Source: Pigmentiphaga sp.
GTDB taxonomy: Bacteria; Pseudomonadota; Gammaproteobacteria; Burkholderiales; Burkholderiaceae_B
Direction of reading: 5' to 3'
NCBI GenBank assembly: GCA_023228945.1
Contig: JALOAI010000002.1
Coordinates: 62,001-126,000 of the forward strand
DNA: 64,000 nucleotides
Part shown: positions 16,548 to 25,597 of the stretch, piece by piece
Position numbering within the stretch: position 1 is the stretch's first letter
How the letters are laid out: every line of letters starts with the position of its first letter
The notes under the pieces: generated by a model
Seen by the model: only the letters and a program-made list of their open reading frames with translations
What the model was told of the DNA's origin: nothing
Database searches by the model: none
Position numbers and translations under genes: made by a program

Positions 16548-16706
16548 GGTTGGGCTATTTGTTTTGGAGGGCGTCAGCCAATGCCGCCGTTCATGATCCG
16601 GCAGGATACTGCGCTCGACGAAGCCGCGCTGCTCCAGTTGTTGCAAGGTGCGACTCAATTGAGCTTTATCCCTCCACGAGATTTGGAAATTGCCGCAGAG
16701 TTGGCC
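16548..16706 (-). pseudogene. MarR-family winged-helix remnant
   Basis: Upstream of and in frame with the membrane protein, the minus strand encodes about 50 residues resembling the second half of a MarR DNA-binding domain: DKAQLSRTLQQLEQRGFVER, then SILPDHERRHWLTPS. This fits the MarR pattern of recognition helix, R-G-L/F-x-x-R, and the wing D-x-R-R-x-x-L-T. There is no MarR N terminus and no dimerisation helices, so it is a leftover, or an unusual N-terminal extension of the membrane protein. Confidence 0.6.
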
Positions 16707-16758
16707 GCCACCCTCGCCGGACCCTCGGCGCAGCGGAGCCGGCCGGTGTGGTGCAAGG

Positions 16759-17598
16759 CTATTGCGCGGTGGTGCCGCCGTCCATGGCCCAGGCCACGCC
16801 GCGCACTTCCGAGGTGGCTGGCGAGCAAAAGAAAAGTACAAGCTCGGCGATTTGCTCCACCGTCACGAAGCGCCCGGAAGGTTGACGCAGCCCCAGCAGG
16901 CGTTGTGTCGCTGTCTCCGCATCCAATCCTTCGCGGGCGGCCAGGGCGTCGATCTGCCGCTGCACCAATGGTGTGTGGACCCAGCCCGGGCAGATCGCGT
17001 TGCAGGTAATGGCGGTTGGGGCGAGTTCGAGCGCCACCGATTTCGTCAATCCAATCAGCCCATGCTTGGTGGCGTTGTAGCCTGATTTTCCGGCCCGCCC
17101 GCGCAAGCCGCTGATCGATGCCATGTTGATGATGCGACCCCAGTTCCGCTGCCGCATGGCGGGCACCGCGGTGCGGATCGTGTGGAAGCTGGCCGAGAGG
17201 TTGATCGCCAGCATGTCGTTCCAGGCTTGGATGGGGAATTCGGCGATTGGGCTAACGTGCTGGATCCCCGCATTGTTGACCAGAATGTCGAGCGCGCCAT
17301 AGCGCGCGTGCACATCGGCCATCATTCGTTCGATACGCTCGGGATCGCGCAGGTCGCAAAGTCGGTAATCCGGCCTTCTGCCATAGGTGTTCTCGAATTG
17401 GTCGCACAGCGCCGCGGCTTGCGCCGGCGAGTCAAGCCCGTGCAGAATCAAACGCGAGCCTTGCCTGGCAAGGGCCCGGGCCACCGCCAGGCCGATACCG
17501 CTGGTGGATCCTGTAACCAGGGCCAGGCGTCCCGAAAGACTGTCCGGCTTGTCGTCAGGCTGGCGGGATTCCGAGTATCGCAAGGCACTGTCAGTCAT
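16759..17598 (-). CDS. Short-chain dehydrogenase, 3-hydroxybutyrate dehydrogenase-like
   Basis: A 279-residue SDR. The cofactor motif VTGSTSGIG is at residues 28-36, NNAG at 108-111, and the catalytic residues S161, Y174 and K178 are spaced as in D-3-hydroxybutyrate dehydrogenase (SISG ... GYNATKHG). The stretches DILVNNAGIQHVSPIAEFP and CNAICPGWVHTPLVQRQI are also typical of that subfamily. An N-terminal extension of about 20 polar residues precedes the fold. It overlaps the upstream LysR stop by four bases (ATGA), so it is the last gene of the nine-gene minus-strand cluster. It likely oxidises a 3-hydroxy acid. Confidence 0.88.
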   Translation of the reverse strand: MTDSALRYSESRQPDDKPDSLSGRLALVTGSTSGIGLAVARALARQGSRLILHGLDSPAQAAALCDQFENTYGRRPDYRLCDLRDPERIERMMADVHARYGALDILVNNAGIQHVSPIAEFPIQAWNDMLAINLSASFHTIRTAVPAMRQRNWGRIINMASISGLRGRAGKSGYNATKHGLIGLTKSVALELAPTAITCNAICPGWVHTPLVQRQIDALAAREGLDAETATQRLLGLRQPSGRFVTVEQIAELVLFFCSPATSEVRGVAWAMDGGTTAQ

Positions 17599-18503
17599 CG
17601 GGTTTTCTTCAGCAGGAGCCGTACCGCCGCGACCAGGGCCAGGATGTTCGGATCCCGTTCGCGCGCCCGCATGAAGCTAAGGCCGATGGTTTGGCTGAGG
17701 TTATCGGGTTCGACCGGAATGAAGCGGATTTTATGGGAGAACATTTCCATGATCCGGCCGTAGGTCAGGGCGCAGGCCACGCCGTTGGAGACAAGGTTCA
17801 TCTGGGTGAAGATGTCTTCCACCTCGATGAGGGCCTTGGGTTTGAAGGCTGGAAATCGCTCGCGCAGCCGGGAAGAGGTGAGCGGGCCTTCGGTGAGGGT
17901 GGCGAGCCGCTCGCCCGAACAGCTTTGCAGATCGATGCTCGCGCGCGTCGCGAGCGCGGAATCCAAATGCACCGCGAAGTACATGCGGTCTTTCAGGATG
18001 GGTATCGCCAGGATGTCGGCATAAGCGGCGCTGGGTTCCGAGAACACAACGTCCAGCAGGCCGTCGCGCAACTTGGGCAGCAGCTCGTGCTTGGAGCGCC
18101 CCAGCGTCAACTCGCATTGCACATCGGGCCGCCGTACGTCCATGGCTTTGATGATCTCGGGCAGCCAATAGTGCGTCAGCGAATACAGTGAGCCTATCTT
18201 CAGCTTGTCGGCCGAGAAGCCGGCCGCTTCGCGCGTGGCCAGGATGCCGGCTTCGGTGCGGGCAATGATGTCTTCGGCCGCCCTGGCCAGAATGTAGGCC
18301 GCTGCCGTGGGTACGAGGTTGCGCCCCGCTCGCTGGAACAGCGTGCAGGAAAGCGCTTTCTCCAGCGAATGGATGGCCCGGTGCACGCTGATCGCGCTGG
18401 TGTCCAGGAGCTCCGCCGCACCCATCATGCTCCCGGCCTTCATGTAGGCAAGAAAGGCCTCCAGCTTCCTGAACGTCAGGTCGTCATCGATTCGGATACG
18501 CAT
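17595..18503 (-). CDS. LysR-family regulator, MdcR-like
   Basis: A 302-residue LysR protein. It starts MRIRIDDDLTFRKLEAFLAY, with the HTH at KAGSMMGAAELLDTSAISVH and a wing CTLFQRAGRNLVPTAAA. The DLTFRKLEAFLAF-type opening and AISVHRAIHSLE helix recall the malonate-utilisation regulators called MdcR, but there are no malonate decarboxylase genes here. It is embedded within the operon, 29 bp after the quinone oxidoreductase and overlapping the SDR gene by four bases. It probably regulates its own cluster. The inducer is likely the transported acid or its CoA ester. Confidence 0.88.
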   Translation of the reverse strand: MRIRIDDDLTFRKLEAFLAYMKAGSMMGAAELLDTSAISVHRAIHSLEKALSCTLFQRAGRNLVPTAAAYILARAAEDIIARTEAGILATREAAGFSADKLKIGSLYSLTHYWLPEIIKAMDVRRPDVQCELTLGRSKHELLPKLRDGLLDVVFSEPSAAYADILAIPILKDRMYFAVHLDSALATRASIDLQSCSGERLATLTEGPLTSSRLRERFPAFKPKALIEVEDIFTQMNLVSNGVACALTYGRIMEMFSHKIRFIPVEPDNLSQTIGLSFMRARERDPNILALVAAVRLLLKKTR

Positions 18504-18532
18504 CGGCGGATTCCCGGGAGAAAAACGATAGC

Positions 18533-19516
18533 CTACCCGGCTTGCGGCACGATCACTATCTTGCCCATGCTGCGGCGGTCCATCATCAGGCGCAGGGCCG
18601 CTCCCGCCTCTTCAAGCGGAAAAGTCCGCGTGATGGGCGGCCTCACCTTGCCCGACCGGTGCAGCGCCATCAAGGCTGCCATGTGGTTGTGCGCGGCTTC
18701 GCGGCTTTGGCGCAGGAAGTTGCCCCAGAACACGCCGACCACGGCCGCGCCTTTCAAGAGCGGCAGGTTGAGCGGCAGGCGCGGGATCTCGCCGGCGGCG
18801 AAGCCCACCACCAGATGCCGGCCGTTCCAGGCCAGCGATCGAAAGGCCGGTTCGGTGTAAGGGCCCCCCACGGGGTCGTAGACGACGTCCACGCCCCGCC
18901 CGTCGGTGAGTGTCTTGACCCGCTCGCGGAGGTCGTCGTGCCGATAGTCGATGCCGGCGTCGGCGCCATGGCTGCGGCAGAACTCCAGACGTTCGGCGCT
19001 CGATGCCGCCGCGATCACCCTGGCTCCCATGGCCTTGCCGATCTCGATGGCGGCAATGCCTGTGCCCCCGGACGCGCCGAGCACGAGCAAGGTTTCACCG
19101 GCCGCCAGGCGGGCTCGATCCTGCAGCGCGTGCAAGCTGGTGCCGTAGGCCAGCACATAGGCCGAGGCCGTGACGAAGTCCATGTCGTCCGGCATGGGGA
19201 CGATGCGGCTATCTTCCACGATGGCTTCGGTGGCGAAGCCGCCCCAGCCGAAGCTCCCGATCACGCGGTCGCCCACGTCGCAGCACGTTACCGCCGGTCC
19301 GATGGCCTTGACGATCCCGGCGACCTCGCCTCCCGGCACGAAGGGCAGGGCCGGCTGAAACTGATACTTCTTTTGGATGATGAGAGTGTCCGGGAAGTTC
19401 ACCCCGGCGGCGTGCACTTCCACCAGAACTTCGCCGGCTTTGGGCTGGCGATTCGGGACCTCTTCGATGACCAGCGATTCTGGTTGACCCCATTCTTTAC
19501 ACAGTACGGCTTTCAT
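18533..19516 (-). CDS. Zinc-independent NADPH:quinone oxidoreductase-type medium-chain dehydrogenase
   Basis: A 327-residue MDR-superfamily enzyme. It starts MKAVLCKEWGQPESLVIEEV; the GroES-like domain has HAAGVNFPDTLIIQKKYQ and PFVPGGEVAGIVKAIG without zinc-binding cysteines. The nucleotide site is ETLLVLGASGGTGIAAIEIG near residues 140-160, followed by GVDVVYDPVGG. Such proteins reduce quinones or alpha,beta-unsaturated carbonyl or acyl-CoA compounds with NADPH. The start at 19516 was chosen over the long upstream frame, which only shadows the previous gene. It lies 28 bp after the acyl-CoA synthetase gene, so an enoyl reductase role in the same pathway is plausible. Confidence 0.88.
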   Translation of the reverse strand: MKAVLCKEWGQPESLVIEEVPNRQPKAGEVLVEVHAAGVNFPDTLIIQKKYQFQPALPFVPGGEVAGIVKAIGPAVTCCDVGDRVIGSFGWGGFATEAIVEDSRIVPMPDDMDFVTASAYVLAYGTSLHALQDRARLAAGETLLVLGASGGTGIAAIEIGKAMGARVIAAASSAERLEFCRSHGADAGIDYRHDDLRERVKTLTDGRGVDVVYDPVGGPYTEPAFRSLAWNGRHLVVGFAAGEIPRLPLNLPLLKGAAVVGVFWGNFLRQSREAAHNHMAALMALHRSGKVRPPITRTFPLEEAGAALRLMMDRRSMGKIVIVPQAG

Positions 19517-19544
19517 GTCTTGCGTTTCCTCCGATGCGGCGAGA

Positions 19545-21677
19545 TCAGGCGGCCTGGGCGGCTGCCGGCGTGAGCGACACGACGGCGTCGACGGCGACGA
19601 TCGAGTCTCGATCCACGAGGATGGGATTGATTTCGATGAGGTCGATCTCGTGTTGGACGGCCAGGGCGGCGTCGGACAAGCACACCAGGACATCCACCAG
19701 GGCCGGCACGTCGACTTCGGCGGCGCCGCGCGCACCTTGCAGCAGCGGCCAGGCTTTGAGCGCCTGAAGCAAGCGCAAGGCCTCGTTGCCATCGACGGGC
19801 AAAGGAGCGCTGGAAACATCGCGGTAGATCTCCACCCAGAGCCCGCCCACGCCGACGTTGAGCATCAGGCCAAAGGTGGGGTCCCGGGCCACGCTGACGA
19901 AAAGCTCGAGCCCCGCGGCAAGCTGGCGTTGTATCAGCACGCCATCGATCCGGGCTTGTGGCGCGCGACTGCCGACTTGGCCGGAGATCTCGGTAAAGGC
20001 TTGGCGGACCGCGGCGGCATCGGCAAGGTTCAGCGCCACGCCGCCGACCTCCGTTTTGTGAGCGATGTCGGCGGAAAGAACCTTGAGTACGACGGGGTAG
20101 CCCAGCCGCTCGGCGGCGGCCACAGCGGTGGCCGGGTCGGCTGCGATCGCTTCATCGGCCACGGCGAGGCCGCTGGCCGCCAGGAATCGCTTGGCCTCAT
20201 ATTCGTTCAACGCCCACCGGCCACTGTGGCGGATTGAACGCAGTAGGGCGTCGAGCTCGGGATTCGCCTTGGGGGCGGGCAACGGCGGCAGGCCGGTATA
20301 TCGACGCCGCTGTTGATGCCAGGCCGCCAAACTGGATAAAGCGTTCACCGCGCGCGTGGTGTCGTCGAACACCGGGATGCCGCTGTCCTCCATCTCGGAC
20401 TGGCGGGCCGAGGCGCCGTTGCGGATGGCCGCGACGAGCTTGCCGCTCGAGCGCGACAAAGGCAGGATGCCATCGGCCATGCGGTCGAGCAGGTACCCCG
20501 GAGCGAAGAGCACGGCGAAGTCGATACTGTCGGAGTCCAGGATCATGCGCAAAGCCTCGGCAACGAAGGCTTGTCGATTGACGATATTACCGGTGAGATC
20601 GACCGGATTCAGAACCATGCCGTAGCGCGGTATCTCGGTATGCAGCATCGTCTGGATCTCGTCGCTGAAGGTGGGAACCTCCACTCCCTGGCTGGTAAAT
20701 TGGTCTGACAATATGGCGCCGATCGCACCGGATATCGTCAGAATGGCCACGCGCGGCCCGCTGCGCTTATGGCGGAAGCGGGCGAGATAAGCGATATCCG
20801 CGAGATGCAGGATATCGCGGGCGGGAACCACGCAAAGACGCTCGAACATGGCCTGGTACACGGTCTGGCTGCCTGTCACGGCGGCGGTGTGGGATGCCGC
20901 CGCCACCACGCCCTTGGCACTATCACCCACCTTCAGCAACGAAAGCAGTTGTCCGCGATCCCGCATGTTGGCGGCCACCTGGGCGAAGCGGCCGCCGTCG
21001 CGCAGGCCTTCCACATAGCCGACGATGGCTTCCGTGCCCGGCCGCTCGGCCAGGTAGCCGAGATACTCGGAGAACTCGACGCAAGCCTCGTTGCCGGTAT
21101 TGAGCACGACGTTGAACTTGACGCCCAGCTGGCGGCCGGCAGCATAGACCGCGGCGCAGACGCTGCCGCTCTGCGTGACCAGCGCTACATCGCGCGGCGC
21201 TGGCGGTGGCGCCACGCTGCGGAAGATCAAAGTGAACGTACTGTAGGCATGATTGTCCAGATTGCCGAAGCCCATGCAATTGGGGCCCGCGACCAGCAAA
21301 CCCGTTTCGCGGCCGAATGCGACAAGCTCCTCTTGCAACTGGCGCCCTGCTTCGTCGCCGGTCTCGGCGTAGCCGGCGGCAAACACCACGGCTGAGCGAA
21401 TGCCCAGCTGGGCGGCCTGTCGCAGCGCCGGCAAGACCTCTTGGGCCGATACCGCCACCACGAGTAAGTCCACCGCTGCGGGCAACGATGCGATATCCGG
21501 ATAGCACGGCAAACCGTCGATCTCGGGATACTTGGGATTGATGGGATAGATGCGGCCGGCAAAACCATGTTCGCGCAGCAGCGAAATGGGAACGCCGCCC
21601 AGGCGTGCCGGGTTTGCCGACGCGCCAAGCACGGCAATCGAGGTGGGGTCGATCAGGGGCTGCAGGTAGGAATGCAT
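19545..21677 (-). CDS. ADP-forming acyl-CoA synthetase (fused CoA-binding, ligase and ATP-grasp domains)
   Basis: A 710-residue protein. Domains in order: a CoA-binding Rossmann domain (PTSIAVLGASANPARLGGVP, about 10-140), succinyl-CoA-ligase-like flavodoxin domains (DVALVTQSGSVCAAVYAAGR, about 150-300, then 310-460), and an ATP-grasp domain (YEAKRFLAASGLAVADEAIA ... GYPVVLKVLSADIAHKTEVG, about 490-700). The histidine expected to carry phosphate is probably in the AASHTAAVTGS segment. It converts an organic acid, ATP and CoA into acyl-CoA, ADP and phosphate. The start at 21677 (MHSYLQPLIDPTSIA) is the first with homology. In this cluster it is the obvious activating step for the imported acid. 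Confidence 0.92.
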   Translation of the reverse strand: MHSYLQPLIDPTSIAVLGASANPARLGGVPISLLREHGFAGRIYPINPKYPEIDGLPCYPDIASLPAAVDLLVVAVSAQEVLPALRQAAQLGIRSAVVFAAGYAETGDEAGRQLQEELVAFGRETGLLVAGPNCMGFGNLDNHAYSTFTLIFRSVAPPPAPRDVALVTQSGSVCAAVYAAGRQLGVKFNVVLNTGNEACVEFSEYLGYLAERPGTEAIVGYVEGLRDGGRFAQVAANMRDRGQLLSLLKVGDSAKGVVAAASHTAAVTGSQTVYQAMFERLCVVPARDILHLADIAYLARFRHKRSGPRVAILTISGAIGAILSDQFTSQGVEVPTFSDEIQTMLHTEIPRYGMVLNPVDLTGNIVNRQAFVAEALRMILDSDSIDFAVLFAPGYLLDRMADGILPLSRSSGKLVAAIRNGASARQSEMEDSGIPVFDDTTRAVNALSSLAAWHQQRRRYTGLPPLPAPKANPELDALLRSIRHSGRWALNEYEAKRFLAASGLAVADEAIAADPATAVAAAERLGYPVVLKVLSADIAHKTEVGGVALNLADAAAVRQAFTEISGQVGSRAPQARIDGVLIQRQLAAGLELFVSVARDPTFGLMLNVGVGGLWVEIYRDVSSAPLPVDGNEALRLLQALKAWPLLQGARGAAEVDVPALVDVLVCLSDAALAVQHEIDLIEINPILVDRDSIVAVDAVVSLTPAAAQAA

Positions 21678-21729
21678 GACGAAAGCCTTGAAGAGAGTTC
21701 GCGGTCGAGGCCGGCGCTTGGGAACATGC

Positions 21730-22773
21730 TCAGATCGGCTTGGGGTCGCCGACGGCGTCGCCCAACGCGGCGACGGCCGCCCAGAGTTTCTTGTCGCGCT
21801 CTCGTTGCAAAGCGAGTCGATCGCGCACACCGTAATCGTAGAATCCGCGGCCGGTGGCGATGCCGAGCTCTCCGCGCTCGACTCGTTCCCGCAGAATGCG
21901 CGGCGAAAGATCGACGGGGGCATCGACCATCTGCGGATTCTCCAGATTACGCAGGCTCAGGCCGAGGCCGGTGAAATCGTAGCGCTGCATCAGACCCAGC
22001 ATCTGCATGCGTGGCGCGAGGCTGGTACGTACGGCAACGTCCAGATCTCCGATCGACACGACGCCTTCGTCGAGCAGGTAGAAGGCCTCGCGCCCCAGGG
22101 CCCGCAGCAGCCGGTTGATCAGGAAGCCCGGAACGAAGCGCTGTAGCACGACCGGCGATTTGCCCAGGTCTCGCAAACAGGCGACGCAGGCTTCCAGCGT
22201 ATGGCGTTGTGCTCCACTGGGCGCCACCACCTCGACCAGAGGTAGGATGTGTGGTGGTGCAAACCAATGAGCGACCACCATGCGTTCGAGTAAATCGCCA
22301 GGTGCCAGGGCAAAGACGTCGAGCGTGGAGGTATTGCTCCAGACCACGGCGGTCGGGGGCGCCTGCCGCAGGATGCGGGCGAAGAGCTCGCGCTTGACGT
22401 CGGCCTTCTCCGTGACGGCTTCGATGATCAGATCGGCCTGGGCGAGTACGCCGTCGCTCAGCGCTTGAGCCTGTACGCGCCGGGAGGCGTCCTGTCTGGC
22501 GGCGGATGAGATCAGCCCCAACTCCACCTTGAGTGCGAGCCCGTCGTGGAACGCCGCCATAGCCCGGGCGAGGACGGCCTCGTCGATGTCGCACAGGTCG
22601 ACCGAATATCCGGCCTCGGCAAAGACCTGGGCGATGCCGGGGCCCATGATGCCGGCCCCTATTATCGCGACACGGCACCGGCCGGGAATGAAAGGGCGAA
22701 TCGCCCGGACGGCGTGCGGATTGGCCGGGGGGTGAAGCCCCGGCGTCGCGGATGCGCTTGGATCCTTGGGCAT
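21730..22773 (-). CDS. 3-hydroxyacyl-CoA dehydrogenase
   Basis: A 347-residue NAD-dependent dehydrogenase. The N-terminal Rossmann fold has CRVAIIGAGIMGPGIAQVFA near residues 30-50 and an acidic VDLCDID end; the catalytic region is VVWSNTSTLDVFALAPGDLL and MVVAHWFAPPHILPLVEVV, where the histidine is part of the His-Glu pair. The C-terminal 3HCDH domain reads FLINRLLRALGREAFYLLDE and GLGLSLRNLENPQM. About 25 extra residues precede the fold. The ATG overlaps the RidA stop by one base (TGATG). It probably oxidises the 3-hydroxyacyl-CoA formed in this pathway. Confidence 0.9.
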   Translation of the reverse strand: MPKDPSASATPGLHPPANPHAVRAIRPFIPGRCRVAIIGAGIMGPGIAQVFAEAGYSVDLCDIDEAVLARAMAAFHDGLALKVELGLISSAARQDASRRVQAQALSDGVLAQADLIIEAVTEKADVKRELFARILRQAPPTAVVWSNTSTLDVFALAPGDLLERMVVAHWFAPPHILPLVEVVAPSGAQRHTLEACVACLRDLGKSPVVLQRFVPGFLINRLLRALGREAFYLLDEGVVSIGDLDVAVRTSLAPRMQMLGLMQRYDFTGLGLSLRNLENPQMVDAPVDLSPRILRERVERGELGIATGRGFYDYGVRDRLALQRERDKKLWAAVAALGDAVGDPKPI

Positions 22774-23186
22774 CAGGGCTTGGCCTCCGTCATAATGGCC
22801 ACGGCCTCCACCTCCAGCAGCAGCTCGGGACGCGCCAGCGAGGCCACGCCCACCATCGTGCTGGCGGGAAGCCTTTCCGAAGCCAGAAAGGGCGCCCGTG
22901 CCGCCCGAATGAGGCGAGCCTTGTCGGGGTCGAGATCCTTGACGAACAGCGTCGTCTTGATCACGTTCTGGAAGGTTGCCCCGACGCTGGCCAGTGCGTG
23001 ACTGATGTTGGTATAAACCTGCCGGGTTTGCGCCGTCAGGTCGTCCACGCCCACCACGTTGCCGCTGGCGTCGTAAGCTACCTGGCCCGACACTTGAACT
23101 TGAGTCTGGCCGGTGGTAACCACAACGTGCGAGAAACCATTGGGAGCAGCGAGCGCGGAGGGATTGTGCGAGCGAGTCGGTGTCAT
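22773..23186 (-). CDS. RidA/YjgF-family protein
   Basis: A 137-residue RidA-family protein with VQVSGQVAYDASGNVVGVDD, QTRQVYTNISHALASVGATF, VIKTTLFVKDLD and a terminal LLEVEAVAIMTEAKP. RidA members form trimers that hydrolyse reactive enamines/imines or act as small deaminases in degradation pathways. The arginine normally needed for imine hydrolysis (in the E-R-x-P-A-S-T region) is present in SERLPASTMVGV. It follows the Bug receptor gene by 26 bp. A second, different RidA gene opens the same cluster. Confidence 0.88.
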   Translation of the reverse strand: MTPTRSHNPSALAAPNGFSHVVVTTGQTQVQVSGQVAYDASGNVVGVDDLTAQTRQVYTNISHALASVGATFQNVIKTTLFVKDLDPDKARLIRAARAPFLASERLPASTMVGVASLARPELLLEVEAVAIMTEAKP

Positions 23187-23212
23187 GGGTGTTGTTCAAC
23201 CATAGAATGGAT

Positions 23213-24181
23213 TCAAACGGAGCCCGCCAATCCCAGACGTTCGACCATCCGGTTCTCCTGATCCCACATTTCTTTCGCCCAGGCGGCATACTCCTTCGGC
23301 GGTACGTAGATGGTGGGCATGGCATACTGCGCCAGGGCCTTTTTCACAGCGGGATCTTCAAGCGCCGTGCGAATGGATTCCGCTAGAATATGTGTCACGT
23401 CGTCGGGCATGCCTTTGGGTCCGGCGATACCCCACGGCGACTCCGAGACGATGTCGTAGCCGAGTTCCTTCAAGGTCGGGACGTTGGGCCAATTTTCCGA
23501 GCGCTGGCTGCCATAGGTGACCAGCAGGCGCAGCTGTCCTGAATCCACGTAGGGGCCAAAGCTGGCCGTGCCTGTTCCCAGGTCGACTTGCTTGCCCATC
23601 ACAGCCACCAGCATATCCGCGTCGCCCTTATAGGGCAGATGGGTCAGTTCGACATCGGCCAAAGAGGCGAGTTCGGCCAGGAGCAGATTGGGCGAGGCCG
23701 ACACGCCGGTGGAGGCGTAACTGAGTTTGCCCGGATTCGCCTTGGCGTATGTGATCACGTCGTCCAGCGTCTGAAAGGGCGAGTCGGCCGGCACCACCAG
23801 GCCCAGGGTATAGCCGGTAACGTTGCAGATGAAGGTGAAGTCTTCGATCGGATTGAAAGTCGGCTTGGACTGCATATGCGGCAGGCGCAGCATCGCGATG
23901 GGCACCTGGCTCAGGGTGTAGCCATCGGGCTTGGCGTTGCGCAATGTCAAGGCCGGAAGCGTACCCCCCGCGCCGGGACGGTTGTCGATGATCACGGACT
24001 GGCCCAGCGACCGGCTCATCGACGTTGCCAGCAGGCGCATGATCTGGTCGGTGCCGCCGCCCGCCGTGAAGGGACAGTACAAAGTGATGGGTTTGTTGGG
24101 AAAGCCTTGGGCGGCGCTGGCCGGAAACGCGCCGGCCAAGGCCAAGCCGCCGGCGCTGAGCAGGAAATCGCGACGTTGCAT
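23213..24181 (-). CDS. Bug/TctC-family solute-binding protein with a twin-arginine-like signal
   Basis: A 322-residue receptor. The signal MQRRDFLLSAGGLALAGAFP contains RRDFLL, which fits the Tat consensus; most Bug proteins in this window have plain Sec signals. The mature part starts AQGFPNKPITLYCPFTAGGG and has NRPGAGGTLPAL, YASTGVSASPNLLLAELASL, HLPYKGDADMLVAVMGKQ and NVPTLKELGYDIVSES. The start at 24181 is followed directly by the signal; the upstream in-frame ATG at 24301 is unlikely. Its location inside a CoA-dependent catabolic cluster suggests that its ligand is the acid that the cluster degrades. Confidence 0.92.
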   Translation of the reverse strand: MQRRDFLLSAGGLALAGAFPASAAQGFPNKPITLYCPFTAGGGTDQIMRLLATSMSRSLGQSVIIDNRPGAGGTLPALTLRNAKPDGYTLSQVPIAMLRLPHMQSKPTFNPIEDFTFICNVTGYTLGLVVPADSPFQTLDDVITYAKANPGKLSYASTGVSASPNLLLAELASLADVELTHLPYKGDADMLVAVMGKQVDLGTGTASFGPYVDSGQLRLLVTYGSQRSENWPNVPTLKELGYDIVSESPWGIAGPKGMPDDVTHILAESIRTALEDPAVKKALAQYAMPTIYVPPKEYAAWAKEMWDQENRMVERLGLAGSV

Positions 24182-24266
24182 ATCTTCTCCTTTCTCCGTC
24201 TTTAGGGGACTACATCGGTACAAGCGGGCAGCCACGGCGGAGCGCCATGGCCGCCCGAAGAACAGC

Positions 24267-25586
24267 TTATTTTTCTTGCGGCGCAAACCGGCAAAGCCCA
24301 CCGCGAAACTCGGCCGACGAGAACACTTCGGGCAGCACTTCGGCCAGCTCTTCGGGATCCATATCGATGCCGTTGGCTTTGAGTAATGGCGCCGCCTCCT
24401 TGACCATGGCGCGCCAATCGCCGATCAGGCGGTAGGTTTCCACCGTGTCCGGGCAAGGTTCGCCGCCCAGGGCGCGTACCAGAAGATCCGTGAAGTTGAT
24501 GACGCGGAACCCATGGCGCCTGCCATCGGCGGCCAACTGCAAATGGCAAGCATGGTAGAGCGATACCAGCGCGTCCACGGAAGGATCGAGGCTGCGTTCG
24601 ATCGTATGCTGGCGTGCCCCGGCTTTCATCTCGGGCGCTCGTTCCGAACCCGAGGCGCCGCACATATAGGCCGGCTCCATCAGCTCCTCGATGACGTTCA
24701 AACCGGGAATGGCCTTCAGCAGCCGTAGCACGGCGGCGCCGACATCATGCATGCCATGATGGGTATGTACCAGCACGTTGAGCTTCACGGGGGTCAGGAA
24801 CCGCGAGATCAACTCTGCCTCATGCTCAACGAGGAAACGAGTGATGTGTTCGAAATCGAACTCCACCTTCCGGTAGCCCTGCATCGTTTCGGTCAGGTGG
24901 ATCTGACACGACGGGCACCAATTCAATACCTTTTGCGGCTTGAAGTCGCCAAAGCGCTGCAGGGTGCCTTCGGTGAAGCGGCCTCCCGCCTTCAAGTCGC
25001 CCTCCCATTTGCTATGGACGATGCCGCAGCATGACGCGGTGCCGCCCATGACTTCGTAATCGATGCCGAGTTCGTCGAGAACGGTCATCGAGTTGAACAG
25101 GACGTGGGGGGTGCGTACGGGGTTGCAGCCGGTATAGAAGATGACGTCGGCATCGCGCTTCTTGGGCGGACGCACCAGCCGTGCCGCTTCCGCCGGCAGC
25201 AACTGCATGCCGATCATGATGCGAATGGCTCGCGCCATTTTCCGGAAGGCATAGGGCGTCGGGTGCTTTTCTCCCGATACCCGCGCCGAGGCCAAGCTGA
25301 TGAGCTGGCGCGGGTTGATTCCCTCGGGACAGGCGGGGATGCAATCGCCGCAGCCGTTGCACTTGGTGATCCAGGTGCCGGAATCATCACGCAGTTTTGC
25401 CTTGCCGCGGGAGAACTCGATCACGCCGTCGACCACCTCGGCCGGCTTGGCGTCGTTCAGGCCTACGTAAGGCACCACGGGGCAAACCTCGACGCAACGC
25501 CCGCACCGCGTGCAGGCGGAGGCAATGGCGTCCAGGGTATTGCCGACAAAGTCCTCGAGGGGTAAGGAGGTTGTGGATGTATCCAT
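24267..25586 (-). CDS. (Fe-S)-binding oxidoreductase, GlpC/HdrD-like with CCG domain
   Basis: A 439-residue soluble protein. Two [4Fe-4S] ferredoxin motifs occur in the first 100 residues (CTRCGRCVEVCP and CNGCGDCIPACP). These are followed by CCG (cysteine-rich) modules: TGCNPVRTPHVLFNSM with ASCCGIVHSKWEGDL and WCPSCQIHL, and a later region with MCGASGSERAPE and YHACHLQL. Such proteins receive electrons from a flavoprotein dehydrogenase (for example glycolate, lactate or glycerol-3-phosphate) and deliver them to the respiratory chain. No FAD partner is adjacent, which is odd. Start at 25586 (MDTSTTSLPLE), 11 bp after the first RidA gene. Confidence 0.87.
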   Translation of the reverse strand: MDTSTTSLPLEDFVGNTLDAIASACTRCGRCVEVCPVVPYVGLNDAKPAEVVDGVIEFSRGKAKLRDDSGTWITKCNGCGDCIPACPEGINPRQLISLASARVSGEKHPTPYAFRKMARAIRIMIGMQLLPAEAARLVRPPKKRDADVIFYTGCNPVRTPHVLFNSMTVLDELGIDYEVMGGTASCCGIVHSKWEGDLKAGGRFTEGTLQRFGDFKPQKVLNWCPSCQIHLTETMQGYRKVEFDFEHITRFLVEHEAELISRFLTPVKLNVLVHTHHGMHDVGAAVLRLLKAIPGLNVIEELMEPAYMCGASGSERAPEMKAGARQHTIERSLDPSVDALVSLYHACHLQLAADGRRHGFRVINFTDLLVRALGGEPCPDTVETYRLIGDWRAMVKEAAPLLKANGIDMDPEELAEVLPEVFSSAEFRGGLCRFAPQEK

Positions 25587-25597
25587 GATTTGATCCC

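Noticed and set aside
15567..17009. A 480-residue plus-strand frame
   Set aside because: Shadow of the DUF5924-type membrane protein and the SDR on the other strand; no family features.
16759..17598. Naming the SDR gene bdhA
   Set aside because: Catalytic spacing fits 3-hydroxybutyrate dehydrogenase, but the operon context points to a different hydroxy acid, so no symbol was assigned.
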